DNA of 64,000 nt from DASTHG01 sp035491895 (GCA_035491895.1 DATJJY010000084.1:25687-89686), one strand, 5' to 3'. Shown: positions 7,727-16,154, numbered from the stretch's first letter. Numbers and translations: made by a program. Notes: a model not told the origin generated them from the letters alone.

Positions 7727-8725
7727 TGCGAAGGTCCCCGGCACAATGCTCGGCCGCGGGCGCGGCCGGTCCGGCGTAGGCGCCGGCGGCGGACCGAAAT
7801 CCGCGGACACCGTATAGACGGTGTGCGACGCGAGGTCGACCTCCATGGTGCGGGCGCCGCGCTTCGTCGCCACATTCGCCACCACCGTGTACTTGTCCGG
7901 TCCATCCTCGTGCACCACCGTCACGTTCCCGTCTCCCGTCGACGCGAAGGCCAGCTGTGTGCCCGGATCGAAACGGTCGGCGTCCACGCCCTCACCGATC
8001 GGGACCGTCGTGATAACCTTGCCGGCCTCGGCGTCGGAGATCGCCATGACCTTGTTGTGACATCCGCTGAACAGGCGGTGGTGCTCGCGATCGATCGCCA
8101 GACCGCTGGGTGATTCGCACGGTGCGAGCGGCCACCGGCGCACCACCTTCATGGCGTTGGCGTCGATTTCATCCACCGCGCTCGAGTCCTCGAGGTTCAC
8201 GTACAGCTTCCCGTCCCCGGCCGAAACCGCGAACTCCGGTCCACCACCCAAGTCGATCGTCCCGAGCTTCTTTCCCGATGCCGCGTCGATCACCGACGAC
8301 GAACGGGAATCGCCGTTGAACGTGAAGATGCGTTTGGTCGCAGGATCGAAGAGGATGGCGTCAGCGTCGGGCGCCGCGATGGTGCGTCCCAGCACCTGGA
8401 GCGTCTTCAGGTCGAAGATCACGACCGAGCTGTCGCCGCCCGACGTCGCGAAGCCGCGTCCGTCCGCGTAATCGAACGCGACACCATGAGCCCGGTTCAA
8501 CCCCGGGATTTCGGCGAGCGCCTTACCGCTCGCCGGATCGACCACCATCACACGGTCCTGCCGGGCGATGAACAGGCGGTGGCCCGCGGTGTCGAGCGCG
8601 ATGTAATCCCAGCCGCCGTCCCCCCCCAGCGTGTACGTGTGCGTGACGTGATATGCTTGTGCCTGGAGGTGCGGACCGCCGGCTGCCAGCAGCGCGGCCG
8701 AGAGAATCAGAGTGTGTGTGCGCAT
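7706..8725 (-). CDS. Secreted YncE-like beta-propeller protein
   Basis: 339 residues from the ATG at 8723-8725. The signal peptide is MRTHTLILSAALLAAGG to about residue 23 (LQAQA). Repeats of the YncE/surface-layer propeller type follow, with units such as VMVVDPASGKALAEI, VVIFDLKTLQVLGR and VMAISDAEAGKVITTVPIG. Its 3' end overlaps the Ada-AlkA gene by 21 nt tail to tail. Function unknown; such propellers often sit in the periplasm and bind ligands or cofactors. A longer in-frame start (8890) would overlap the divergent gene and is rejected. Confidence 0.88.
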   Translation of the reverse strand: MRTHTLILSAALLAAGGPHLQAQAYHVTHTYTLGGDGGWDYIALDTAGHRLFIARQDRVMVVDPASGKALAEIPGLNRAHGVAFDYADGRGFATSGGDSSVVIFDLKTLQVLGRTIAAPDADAILFDPATKRIFTFNGDSRSSSVIDAASGKKLGTIDLGGGPEFAVSAGDGKLYVNLEDSSAVDEIDANAMKVVRRWPLAPCESPSGLAIDREHHRLFSGCHNKVMAISDAEAGKVITTVPIGEGVDADRFDPGTQLAFASTGDGNVTVVHEDGPDKYTVVANVATKRGARTMEVDLASHTVYTVSADFGPPPAPTPDRPRPRPSIVPGTFALLVLER

Positions 8726-8828
8726 AGACGAGGAATATCCAGTGCCCACCTTACGTGAAGCTTGCTCGCTGCCCACCCCCTTGCCCCGGCGCCCGGGAGA
8801 CGTAAGCTGGCTGGCAAGGAGGCGGAGC

Positions 8829-9329
8829 ATGCTAAGATCTTCGCTGTGGACGGGGTTCGCCTTGCTGGCGCTGTCGACCGGGAGCGCCACGGCCCAACAG
8901 CCCGATCCCCTGGCCCCGGTGCTGTTCCTCGTGGGCCGCTGGGACGGCGCAGCGACGTCGACGTACGGGCCCTACCACTATCACAATGAGACCGTACGCC
9001 GGGGCAACTGGCTCGTCGGCTCGGGCGAGGCGCGCCCGGATCAGCCGGGCGCGGCCCCGATCATCACCACCACCATCATCGGGCGCGACGCCGCCGGGCA
9101 TCTCGTGCTGTTTCTATTCGATGCCGGCGGGATCTGGCGTTTCGCCGGAACCGCCGACAGCGCCGGGGTCACCTTCGAGTGGCGCGAGGGCGGCTCCTTC
9201 CGTCGCACCCGCATCACGCCCGAGGCCGACGGGTCGGTGCATCAGGAGACCGTGGCGCACCTCCCCGACCAGCAGCCCCCTCTCCCCAAAGAGGTGACCG
9301 CCGAAAGCGTGCAGCGCCGCGCACCTTAG
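8829..9329 (+). CDS. Secreted DUF1579-like protein
   Basis: 166 residues. The ATG at 8829 has AAGGAGG about 7 nt upstream and gives a clear signal peptide (MLRSSLWTGFALLALSTGSATAQ). The mature part starts with LAPVLFLVGRWDGAAT and continues with alternating beta strands, a lipocalin-like pattern seen in DUF1579 and nitrobindin-like proteins. Ligand unknown. It diverges from the YncE-like gene, and a 142-bp structured palindrome follows its stop. Confidence 0.75.
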   Translation: MLRSSLWTGFALLALSTGSATAQQPDPLAPVLFLVGRWDGAATSTYGPYHYHNETVRRGNWLVGSGEARPDQPGAAPIITTTIIGRDAAGHLVLFLFDAGGIWRFAGTADSAGVTFEWREGGSFRRTRITPEADGSVHQETVAHLPDQQPPLPKEVTAESVQRRAP

Positions 9330-9353
9330 CAAAGCTCAGCGCATTACGAGCAT

Positions 9354-9495
9354 ACGCCGGGAGTGGGGCGACGGACCGTTGGACGCGGGGGCGCTCGACC
9401 CGGACCAACGTTTCGGGTCTCATTGCCGACTACGCGAGATAATGTCCAGGCCGTGCGGCCCCCGCGTCCTCGCGTCCTCGCCCCACTCCCGGCGT
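9354..9495. repeat. 142-bp compound inverted repeat between convergent genes
   Basis: Outer arms of 18 bp (9354-9371 and 9478-9495) are perfectly complementary. A second pair of 12-bp arms (9381-9392 and 9458-9469) is also perfect and nested. A small hairpin GACCCG/CGGGTC (9397-9402, 9414-9419) lies inside. The element fills the gap between the convergent genes ending at 9329 and 9518. It may be a bidirectional terminator, a structured RNA or a non-autonomous repeat element; no flanking target duplication was recognised. Confidence 0.75.
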
Positions 9496-9517
9496 CGCAC
9501 TCCTTACCGGAGCCTCC

Positions 9518-9895
9518 TCACCGACGCACCTCGTTCATTAGAGCGAGCACGTTCTTTTCACTGTCCCGGAAGAACGCGAGCCACAGCTCGTGATCGGGGA
9601 GCCGCGCCGCGACGTGCGGCGGCTCGTGAAACGTTACGCCCCGCTCCACCAGCGTGCGGTGCGCCGCCTGGATGTCGTCGACCCGGTAATAGAGGATCGA
9701 CGCCGGGTGGTCGAACGCCGGGGCGGAGGGCAGCCCGAGCATCAGCCGCACCCCGGCACAGTCGAAGAACGCCATCCCCGGAACTTCGAACAGCAGCTGC
9801 ATCCCCAGCGTGTCGCGATAAAACGCCACGGCGCGCGGCAGATCGTGCGCGTTGACCGCGATCTGCCCGATCCGACCCAGCGACAGCGTCCCCAT
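9518..9895 (-). CDS. Glyoxalase/VOC-superfamily protein
   Basis: 125 residues from the ATG at 9893-9895 with AGGG upstream. It shows the vicinal oxygen chelate pattern: IGQIAVNAHDLPRAVAFYRD, LGMQLLFEVPGMAFFD, a second half from ILYYRVDDIQAAHRTLVERG and LWLAFFRDSEKNVLALM. Substrate cannot be told. It is divergent from a MarR-type gene and shares its operator, so it is probably controlled by that regulator. A GTG/ATG extension to 9922 would run through the operator and is unlikely. Confidence 0.87.
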   Translation of the reverse strand: MGTLSLGRIGQIAVNAHDLPRAVAFYRDTLGMQLLFEVPGMAFFDCAGVRLMLGLPSAPAFDHPASILYYRVDDIQAAHRTLVERGVTFHEPPHVAARLPDHELWLAFFRDSEKNVLALMNEVRR

Positions 9896-9909
9896 ACGAC
9901 CCTCGCTTG

Positions 9910-9934
9910 ATTTAGTTAGCATTGCTAACTAAAT
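9910..9934. promoter_or_regulatory. Candidate MarR operator
   Basis: A perfect inverted repeat of 12-bp arms (ATTTAGTTAGCA and TGCTAACTAAAT) around one central base. It is AT-rich and lies in the 48-bp gap between the divergent VOC and MarR genes, overlapping a possible -10 (TAAATT, 9930-9935) for the MarR gene. The GTTAGC/GCTAAC core resembles known MarR-family sites. Autoregulation and repression of the VOC gene are likely. Confidence 0.8.
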
Positions 9935-9943
9935 TGCTGGTCC

Positions 9944-10387
9944 ATGCCCGAGCGCGCAACCCCCCCGGCTCCGCCGACGCCCGTCGTGGTGGCCGATCGG
10001 CTTCATTCGGCGGCGATCCACCTGCTGCGCGCGTTACGGCGCGAGGACGCCAAGCTGGGCGTCGGACCGGCCAAGCTGTCGGCGTTGTCGGTGCTGGTGT
10101 TCGGCGGCCCGCGCTCGATCGGGGCGCTGGCGCGGGCGGAGCAAGTGCGGCTGCCGACGATGAGCCGGCTGGTCGCCGCGCTGGAGCGCAACGGCCTCGC
10201 CACCCGAGTCCCCGATCCGACCGACGGCCGCGCCTCGCACGTGCACCCCACGGCGCTGGGACGCAGCGTGCTGCGGCGTGGGCGCGGCCGCCGCGTCCGC
10301 ACCCTGGCGCGCCGCCTCGCGGCGCTGCCGGAGGCCGACCGCGCGCTGCTGGCGCGCGCGGCCGACTTGATCGCGGGGCTTACTTGA
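9944..10387 (+). CDS. MarR-family transcriptional regulator
   Basis: 147 residues. The winged helix covers about 45-115: LSALSVLVFGGPRSIGALAR, VRLPTMSRLVAALERNGLA, then the wing DPTDGRASHVHPTALGR, which has the conserved D-x-R-x-x-x-V pattern. The N-terminus has a short proline-rich lead. The ATG lies 9 bp after the operator palindrome. The 3' end overlaps the convergent barrel gene by 8 nt. The effector is unknown. Confidence 0.92.
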   Translation: MPERATPPAPPTPVVVADRLHSAAIHLLRALRREDAKLGVGPAKLSALSVLVFGGPRSIGALARAEQVRLPTMSRLVAALERNGLATRVPDPTDGRASHVHPTALGRSVLRRGRGRRVRTLARRLAALPEADRALLARAADLIAGLT

Positions 10388-12041
10388 GCGCGAAGCTCTT
10401 GCGGACCGTGACCGCCCAGGGACCGCCGGCGAAGCGGTGATAGCGGTACGACACGGCGAACTCCGCCACGTCGCCCCGCACCGAGCGCGGTGACCCGAGC
10501 CGCAGGGCGACCCCGGCGTCGCCGCCCAGCCGCGCCGGCTCCAACCCGCCGTACCACGCGCCGCCGTATTCGATGTAGGGCGCGACCCCGACCCCGACGA
10601 CGCCCCAGAGCTGGTCCGCCACGAAGATGCGGTCCTCGATCATGGCGTACACAAGACGCGTTCCGGTGAATGCGTGGGCTCCAAATCCGCGTGGGCCGTT
10701 CAGAGTGGACCAGGGGTCGAACGTCGTGCCGGGGCGCTGGCCCTGCATCGCCCCTCCCTCGACGTGCAGCAGCAGCGCCTGGCGCGACAACGCGAGGCTC
10801 GCGACATCGAGACTGGCGTGGGTCTGACCCGAGTCGAGGCCGGCTCGGCCATAGACGCCGTGCGCGGCGGCACGCGCCAGTACGAGACCCTTGGCCCAAC
10901 GCGCGGCTACCTGGCCGCTGAGGGAGGGCCCGAGGCCCGCCCGGTCGCCGGCATATCCCCACGCGCGCGGTGCCGCCCACACGCCCACGGAAAGCGCCGA
11001 AGAAAGATCGACATCCTCTTGTCTCGCGAAGCCGTTGAGGTGCTGGTAGACGCCGAAGCGCACTCGAGCAGCATCGATCCCGACGCCGATCGTCCCGAAC
11101 GCCGAGTAGGGGGCTCGGGTTTCCGGCGTGGTCTTGGGCACATAATCCTCGCGGCGCCACACGCCCCCGGCCCAGAGGCGGACGAAGCCGCGGGATGTCG
11201 CGTGCAGCGCGACGCCACCCAGCACGGCGAAGGCGAGTGCGTGGCGTACCGCGCTGTCGGCGACGACGCCGTCACGGAAGTCGAGGGTGCGTTGGTTCCC
11301 GGCTTCGCCGGAGGTCAGGAGGCTCCAGCGCGCATCGGTCCGATAGAACGGCAGGCCGTAACTCCAGGCGCCCGCGTCACCGTCGGAGAGATGGCTGTAG
11401 ACGGCGACCAGCGGCGCATGCCGCGCGATGAGACCGGGGCTCGCGAACTGCAGGTCGAGTGAATGGCGGTCGGGATTGACGCCGTACGCGACACTCACGA
11501 GCGTCGCCGTGCCGAGGAAGTTGCGCTCCACCATGGCGGCGCTCCACGTGGTGGATCCGGCCGAAGACGAAAAATTCAGCTGCGGCGAGGTGCTCCAGCC
11601 GTCGGCCGTCTCGACTTTGAGCGCGAGGCGGTCGTCGATGCGCACGGTGTCGAGCCGCACGGAGCGAAACACGCCGAGCTCCCGCAGCGCGCGCTCGCTC
11701 TCCACGAGACGGGCGGAATCGAGCGGGGATCCGGCGCCCACGAGGAGCAGCCGGCGGATCACCCCCGGATGCGTCGTGATGTGCAGCGCGTTCCCCAGCT
11801 TCGCGACGACGCGCGGTGTCCCGTCCGGCGGATCGAACACGTTGTGCGACACGACGATCACGGTGTCGATCGTCGGGTCGGACCGATTCCCGGCCTGTGC
11901 CACGAGCGCCGACTCTCCGAGGACGCACAACAGCGCCACTCCCAGGACCGCGCGGGTGCTCCCGCATCGACCGCGGGTCAGCGCAGACCGTCGATCCGCT
12001 GGCGCAGCCGGTATGTAGCGTGTTTGGTCGAATCGTTCCAT
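10380..12041 (-). CDS. Omp85/BamA-like outer-membrane protein with a POTRA-like domain
   Basis: 553 residues with a signal sequence (about 28-50, ending LVAQA) after a long charged n-region. Residues about 75-140 look like a POTRA unit (RRLLLVGAGSPLDSARLVESERALRELGVFRSVRLDTV split by turns). From about 150 on, amphipathic beta strands suggest a barrel with VERNFLGTATLVSVAYG, a typical first strand of surface-antigen (D15) barrels. The last residues are FALK rather than a terminal aromatic. The chosen start overlaps the preceding lipoprotein gene by 64 nt; a CTG farther in could also be used. It probably works in outer-membrane assembly or transport. Confidence 0.78.
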   Translation of the reverse strand: MERFDQTRYIPAAPADRRSALTRGRCGSTRAVLGVALLCVLGESALVAQAGNRSDPTIDTVIVVSHNVFDPPDGTPRVVAKLGNALHITTHPGVIRRLLLVGAGSPLDSARLVESERALRELGVFRSVRLDTVRIDDRLALKVETADGWSTSPQLNFSSSAGSTTWSAAMVERNFLGTATLVSVAYGVNPDRHSLDLQFASPGLIARHAPLVAVYSHLSDGDAGAWSYGLPFYRTDARWSLLTSGEAGNQRTLDFRDGVVADSAVRHALAFAVLGGVALHATSRGFVRLWAGGVWRREDYVPKTTPETRAPYSAFGTIGVGIDAARVRFGVYQHLNGFARQEDVDLSSALSVGVWAAPRAWGYAGDRAGLGPSLSGQVAARWAKGLVLARAAAHGVYGRAGLDSGQTHASLDVASLALSRQALLLHVEGGAMQGQRPGTTFDPWSTLNGPRGFGAHAFTGTRLVYAMIEDRIFVADQLWGVVGVGVAPYIEYGGAWYGGLEPARLGGDAGVALRLGSPRSVRGDVAEFAVSYRYHRFAGGPWAVTVRKSFALK

Positions 12042-12556
12042 TCAGTGAAGAATAGCGTGGCGTCGACCCGCCCGACGATCTGCGCCATCCCGCGCTGGAT
12101 GATCGTGAACGTGCCGCGCACCGAGTCGGGGCGCAGGGGACTGCACAGGCAGCTCACCGTGCCGTACGCCGGGATGCGGGCCGGCGGCGGCCCGAGGGTG
12201 TAGGCGGTGCCCCGCTCGAGAATGCGGATGTTCCCCAGATCGAGCCCGAAGTGCAGCGAGTACTCGTCGCCGAGACTGCTCTGGTCCGGATTGAAGTCGT
12301 AGCGGGCGAGGAGGAGGTGGTGCCCGCCACGGGTGGAATCGAGCGGCTCGCTCTTCAGCCGGACGAGCGTGAGAGTCGGATCAGTATCGACGACGAGGCG
12401 AGCACTGGTCAACCATTGGGCTTGTTGTTGGTCGCCTTCCGTATCTCCACGCTCCGGAAAGAATCCACAACCCGAAAACGCCAAGAGAGACGACGTCGAG
12501 AGGAACAACGCGAACTCGATCGTCTCGAACATTGCAGCAGCATGCGGTCGAGGCAC
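11978..12556 (-). CDS. Putative lipoprotein of unknown function
   Basis: 192 residues from a GTG at 12554-12556, or 184 from the ATG at 12530-12532; neither has a clear ribosome site. The N-terminus has a hydrophobic run FALFLSTSSLLAFSGC that ends in a plausible lipobox Cys. The mature part alternates strands (WLTSARLVVDTDPTLTLVRL, YSLHFGLDLGNIRIL). No family recognised. Same strand as the barrel gene, which begins inside its 3' end, so the two are probably co-expressed. Confidence 0.7.
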   Translation of the reverse strand: MPRPHAAAMFETIEFALFLSTSSLLAFSGCGFFPERGDTEGDQQQAQWLTSARLVVDTDPTLTLVRLKSEPLDSTRGGHHLLLARYDFNPDQSSLGDEYSLHFGLDLGNIRILERGTAYTLGPPPARIPAYGTVSCLCSPLRPDSVRGTFTIIQRGMAQIVGRVDATLFFTEWNDSTKHATYRLRQRIDGLR

Positions 12557-12634
12557 GCGATTAAGCTAATCACCCGTCTTCACGAGAACCCGCCGCTGCT
12601 TCCTCTATTACGTACGCGGCACGGGAGCAGGAGC

Positions 12635-12657
12635 GTGGGCCGCGCGTGGCGGCCCAC
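12635..12657 (-). terminator. GC-rich hairpin after the porin gene
   Basis: A perfect 9-bp stem GTGGGCCGC/GCGGCCCAC with a 5-nt loop lies 18 nt downstream of the porin stop. No U tract follows on the minus strand, so termination would need Rho or an atypical mechanism. Confidence 0.4.
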
Positions 12658-12674
12658 GACGTCCCTTCCCTGCA

Positions 12675-13868
12675 TCAGTAGAGGTACGCCACGCCGAGCG
12701 CGACGGTGACCTGATCCCTCTTGCGGTCGAAGGCCGGCAACGTCGAACGATCGTACCGCACTTCGGGCCGGACGACCGCACCCGGCCAGAAGCGGAGGTT
12801 CAGGGTCGCGGTGGCGCTCCCGAACTTCTGCCCGACGTTCGGCGGGAAGCCGATCCCCGCTCCGTTGATCGTGCTGCGCGCGCCGTTCTCGTCGTTCACG
12901 TAGTCACCCCGCAACGCGAGACCGACGGTCGAGCCGAAGTCATAGGTGACCCAGCCCCCCAAGGCCCACCACTTGGCGTCCTCGGTCGGATCGGGCAGGG
13001 CCGCATTCGCCTGCTCTTGCCCGTAGTCTCCCTGAACCCACACCGCCGCCTGGCCGAGCTTGCGCCACACCAGGCCCTCGATGCCGTAGCGGCTCGCGTG
13101 GTTGTTCCCGGTCTCCTCGGGACCCCAGAACCCCACGATACCGATTGACGTGGCCGCGTTGGGATAGATGCCGAGGCGCCCCATCAGCGACTTGTGCGTG
13201 TTGTTATCGGCAACCTGATCCCACCCGTTGATCACACGAAACTGGGCGTCGACGTGGTCGTTGAACTTCGTCTCGACGCTCATCCCTGTCCCCGTGAAGT
13301 TCTCGACATAGACGAATTGATTCCCTTCCGACCAGTTGGGATTGGCATACGTCTCGAGCACTTCGAGCCCCATGAGCGTCGGGATCCGGCCGATCTTGAA
13401 CTGCAGCCCATTTCCGCTGGCGGTCGGGACGTTCAAGGTCAGGTAGAAGTGCGGAATGTCGCCCTGGGGTCCGAGGCTGAGGCCGTTCGACTGAATGACG
13501 GACGCGTCCTCCCCGACCAGGACCTCGGTGTGGAATCCGGCGCTGAACTTCGCCGGTTCGTAGGGCTTGTCGAGCACGACCGAGAGCGCGTTGAGGGTGA
13601 AGCGGTTCTGCAGCCGGTCGTACAGCCGGCCGACGATCGCCGTGTCCCCGACGCTCCGGCCCGAGTACGCGTACGAGCCTTCCGCGAACCCGGTCAGCTT
13701 GAACCCGGCTACCGTGGTTTCCAAGTGGTTCACAGGGGGCGGCGGGGGATCGGCCTTCTTGGTCGAGTCGACCGGCGCCGAAGACGAACCCTGAGCGCCG
13801 AGCGTTCCGGGCGCCATGAGGGTCGCGCCAAGCAGCGCGAACACGAGGCGACGCTGGTTGCCACGCAT
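12675..13868 (-). CDS. Outer-membrane beta-barrel porin (BBP2/OmpL-like)
   Basis: 397 residues from the ATG at 13866-13868, with AAGGAGC upstream. Signal peptide to about residue 25 (LGAQG), a proline linker (DPPPPPVN), then amphipathic strands ending in the aromatic VAYLY. Blocks such as LNALSVVLDKPYEP, FKIGRIPTLMGLEVLETYANPNWSE and RPEVRYDRS are typical of the putative beta-barrel porin-2 family. It is last in the nitrogen cluster, 16 nt after the PII gene. Such porins often accompany amt/PII genes, so uptake of small nitrogen compounds is likely (inference). Confidence 0.87.
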   Translation of the reverse strand: MRGNQRRLVFALLGATLMAPGTLGAQGSSSAPVDSTKKADPPPPPVNHLETTVAGFKLTGFAEGSYAYSGRSVGDTAIVGRLYDRLQNRFTLNALSVVLDKPYEPAKFSAGFHTEVLVGEDASVIQSNGLSLGPQGDIPHFYLTLNVPTASGNGLQFKIGRIPTLMGLEVLETYANPNWSEGNQFVYVENFTGTGMSVETKFNDHVDAQFRVINGWDQVADNNTHKSLMGRLGIYPNAATSIGIVGFWGPEETGNNHASRYGIEGLVWRKLGQAAVWVQGDYGQEQANAALPDPTEDAKWWALGGWVTYDFGSTVGLALRGDYVNDENGARSTINGAGIGFPPNVGQKFGSATATLNLRFWPGAVVRPEVRYDRSTLPAFDRKRDQVTVALGVAYLY

Positions 13869-13884
13869 GGATGCTCCTTGATAG

Positions 13885-14277
13885 TTAGGGCTGGTCCTCA
13901 CCCAGAGCCCGGCGCTGCACCTGGTCCGCCGTAACGGCAGTGACGGCGGCGGTGTCGACCTCGCCGGTCCTGATCCGGATCACGCGCTCCAAGGGCTGCA
14001 CGAAAATCTTGCCGTCACCGACCTGACCGGTGCGTGCGGACGACAGGATCGCCTTGATGGTCGGCTCGACGAACGGCTCCGAGCACGCCATCTCGAGCCG
14101 CACCTTCTCGCGGAACTCGAGCACCACGGTGCGGCCGCGATAATGCTCCTGCAGCTCCCGCTCGCCTCCATGCCCGCTCACGCGGCTGATGGTGATGCCG
14201 GTGATCCCGGCGCGGAACAGCGCGGCCTTGACCTGCGGCAGCCGCTCGGGGCGCACCACGGCGGTGATGAGTTTCAT
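13885..14277 (-). CDS. PII nitrogen-regulatory protein without the uridylylation tyrosine
   Basis: 130 residues, starting MKLITAVVRPERLPQVKAAL with AGGA before the ATG. The C-terminal signature TGQVGDGKIFVQPLERVIRI is intact, so the trimer and ATP/2-oxoglutarate site should form. In the T-loop, counting without gaps from Met1, Tyr46 is present but residue 51 is Val, not the Tyr modified by GlnD in proteobacteria. The tail (about 112-130) is longer than in E. coli GlnB. It lies 15 nt downstream of the ammonium transporter gene, the usual partner; a role in gating that transporter by binding state alone is expected. Confidence 0.94.
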   Translation of the reverse strand: MKLITAVVRPERLPQVKAALFRAGITGITISRVSGHGGERELQEHYRGRTVVLEFREKVRLEMACSEPFVEPTIKAILSSARTGQVGDGKIFVQPLERVIRIRTGEVDTAAVTAVTADQVQRRALGEDQP

Positions 14278-14292
14278 GACATTCCTCCGAGG

Positions 14293-15861
14293 TCAGATGG
14301 CTTCGGGTTCGGGTTCGAGGTGCGCCGCGCCCAGGTGCGGCGCCGATTCGCTGAGAATGACCGCGGACGCGACTTCGGGGGTGTCGGGGTAGGCGAGCGC
14401 GCCCACCTCTGGCAGATCGAGCCCGAGCTCCTCCACCTCGGCAGACACGCGGTGCCCTCCGACCAGCACCTCGGTGAGCTTGTAGGCGCCGTACGCCATC
14501 GCACCGACGGCCACGAAATTCGTGACCCCGCCGATCAGCTGAGCCACGAACTGGCTCGGATCGCCGTAGAACAACCCGCGCACGCCCCCGGGCACGCCGT
14601 TCCAGCCGTCGCCGTACGTGCCGTCGGCGAGCAGGCCGAGGGACAGGATTCCCCAAAGCCCGTTTACTCCGTGCACTGAGATCGCGCCCACTGGATCGTC
14701 GATGCGGAGCTTCCCGTCGATGAAGAACACCGCGATACACACCAGGACACCCGCCACCCCGCCGATCAGTACGGCCGAAGGTGCGGTAACGAAGGCGCAC
14801 GGCGCGGTAATCGCGACCAGTCCCGCGAGCGCCCCGTTCGCCATCATGGACGGATCCGGCTTGCCGTACTTGACCCACAGGTAGATCATCGCGCCGACGC
14901 TTCCAGCCGCACCGGCCAGCATGGTGTTAGTGGCGATCACCCCGATGCGCAGATCCGACCCCGCGAGTGTCGAGCCGGAGTTGAATCCGAACCACCCGAA
15001 GCACAGGATGAACGTGCCCACGAGCGCCATGGGGATGTTGTGGCCCGGGATCGCATTCGGGGTGCCGTCCGCGCTGTACTTGCCACGCCGCGGTCCGATG
15101 AGCGCAGCCCCCACGAGCGCGATCACGCCACCGGTCATGTGCACTACAGACGAGCCCGCGAAATCCACGTGCCCGTGCCCGAGACCGAGGTTGGTCCCCA
15201 GCTGCGACAGCCAACCACCGCCCCACGTCCAGTTCGCGAACAGCGGGTAGATGACGGCGCCGATGAACACGCTGAACACCACGAACGCCGAGAACTTCCA
15301 TCGCTCGGCCATCGCCCCTGTCGGAATCGTGGCCGCGGTGTCCATGAAGACCATCTGAAACAGGAAGTACGTGAACACGGGCGCGGCGTAGGCCACCCCC
15401 GTCAGGAAAAAACCGGTTGTACCGAACAGGCCCCAGGTGTGGCCGCCGATACCGACCGTCAGCTCGTGGCTCAACTTGTCGAAGCCGCCCAGCGTCGCCA
15501 TCGGGCCCAGCCCGCCGGCTTGCAGCGCGAACCCGACCGCCCAGTAGGCGAGCATGCCGATGCCGTACACCATGAAGTTCATCGCGAACGTGTGAGCGGC
15601 ATTCTTCGCGCGCGTGAAGCCGGTCTCGACCATCGCGAAGCCGGCCTGCATGAACATCACGAGGAAGCCGGTGATGAGCGTCCACACGAAGTTGATCGCG
15701 ACCGTGTTCGCCGCGGCGGCGGTGCTCGCCGCCGTGACCAGCGAGTCCGTGGCCAGCGCTGCGGGCGCCGTCGGCACACCCTGCGCGACGAGGGTGAGCG
15801 GGCCCGCCAGAGTCAGCAGCAAGCCGAGACCAACTGATCGGCTGAAACCGGGTCGCGTCAT
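14293..15861 (-). CDS. amtB: Ammonium transporter (Amt/MEP family)
   Basis: 522 residues from the ATG at 15859-15861. An N-terminal signal-like segment precedes eleven membrane helices. Amt hallmarks are present: MQAGFAMVETGFTRAKNAAH, the pore histidines in SSVVHMTGG and ISVHGVNGLWG, and GFNSGSTLAG. The cytosolic tail is acidic and long. It conducts ammonium across the inner membrane for assimilation by the nearby glutamine synthetases and is expected to be gated by the PII protein encoded next. Its 5' region holds several palindromes that look like regulatory sites. A start at 15939 is possible but lacks support. Confidence 0.96.
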   Translation of the reverse strand: MTRPGFSRSVGLGLLLTLAGPLTLVAQGVPTAPAALATDSLVTAASTAAAANTVAINFVWTLITGFLVMFMQAGFAMVETGFTRAKNAAHTFAMNFMVYGIGMLAYWAVGFALQAGGLGPMATLGGFDKLSHELTVGIGGHTWGLFGTTGFFLTGVAYAAPVFTYFLFQMVFMDTAATIPTGAMAERWKFSAFVVFSVFIGAVIYPLFANWTWGGGWLSQLGTNLGLGHGHVDFAGSSVVHMTGGVIALVGAALIGPRRGKYSADGTPNAIPGHNIPMALVGTFILCFGWFGFNSGSTLAGSDLRIGVIATNTMLAGAAGSVGAMIYLWVKYGKPDPSMMANGALAGLVAITAPCAFVTAPSAVLIGGVAGVLVCIAVFFIDGKLRIDDPVGAISVHGVNGLWGILSLGLLADGTYGDGWNGVPGGVRGLFYGDPSQFVAQLIGGVTNFVAVGAMAYGAYKLTEVLVGGHRVSAEVEELGLDLPEVGALAYPDTPEVASAVILSESAPHLGAAHLEPEPEAI

Positions 15862-15904
15862 GTGGTCTCCACAGGTTGAGGTGGAACATCTGTCTTCCAT
15901 TTCG

Positions 15905-16046
15905 TGCATAAAATGCAGAGAAGATTCGACAGTTCGCAAGATCTATCAGTAATTTCTGCCGACTGATAGGCATCTTGTGCGTAAATTGCACATTTGATGT
16001 TACGAGACGTAGCTGGCGTGTCGCTATCTTATCACTGACAGGATAG
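15905..16046 (-). promoter_or_regulatory. Palindromes upstream of the ammonium transporter gene
   Basis: The 293-bp gap between amt (start 15861) and the upstream glnA stop (16155) holds two related 13-mers, TGCATAAAATGCA (15905-15917) and TGCGTAAATTGCA (15978-15990); both fit TGCRTAAAWTGCA and lie 73 bp apart. It also holds CTATCAGT-N11-ACTGATAG (15943-15969) and CTATC-N13-GATAG (16024-16046), about 79 bp apart. The area is more AT-rich than its surroundings. None fits the NtrC, NtcA or GlnR consensus as I know them. Nothing else is seen in the gap. Confidence 0.55.
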
Positions 16047-16154
16047 TGCTGCTAGTCAGCCGCGATGCCCGCATCGCGTTGTTTGCTTCTCGCTCTGGAC
16101 GCCGCTGAGGGACTGCTGAAGGCAGGACCGTCCTACGCTGCTTCCGTTACGCTC

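Noticed and set aside
10003..11160. Minus-strand ORF of 385 codons over the MarR gene
   Set aside because: Shadow frame of the barrel gene and antisense to the MarR gene; no domain seen.
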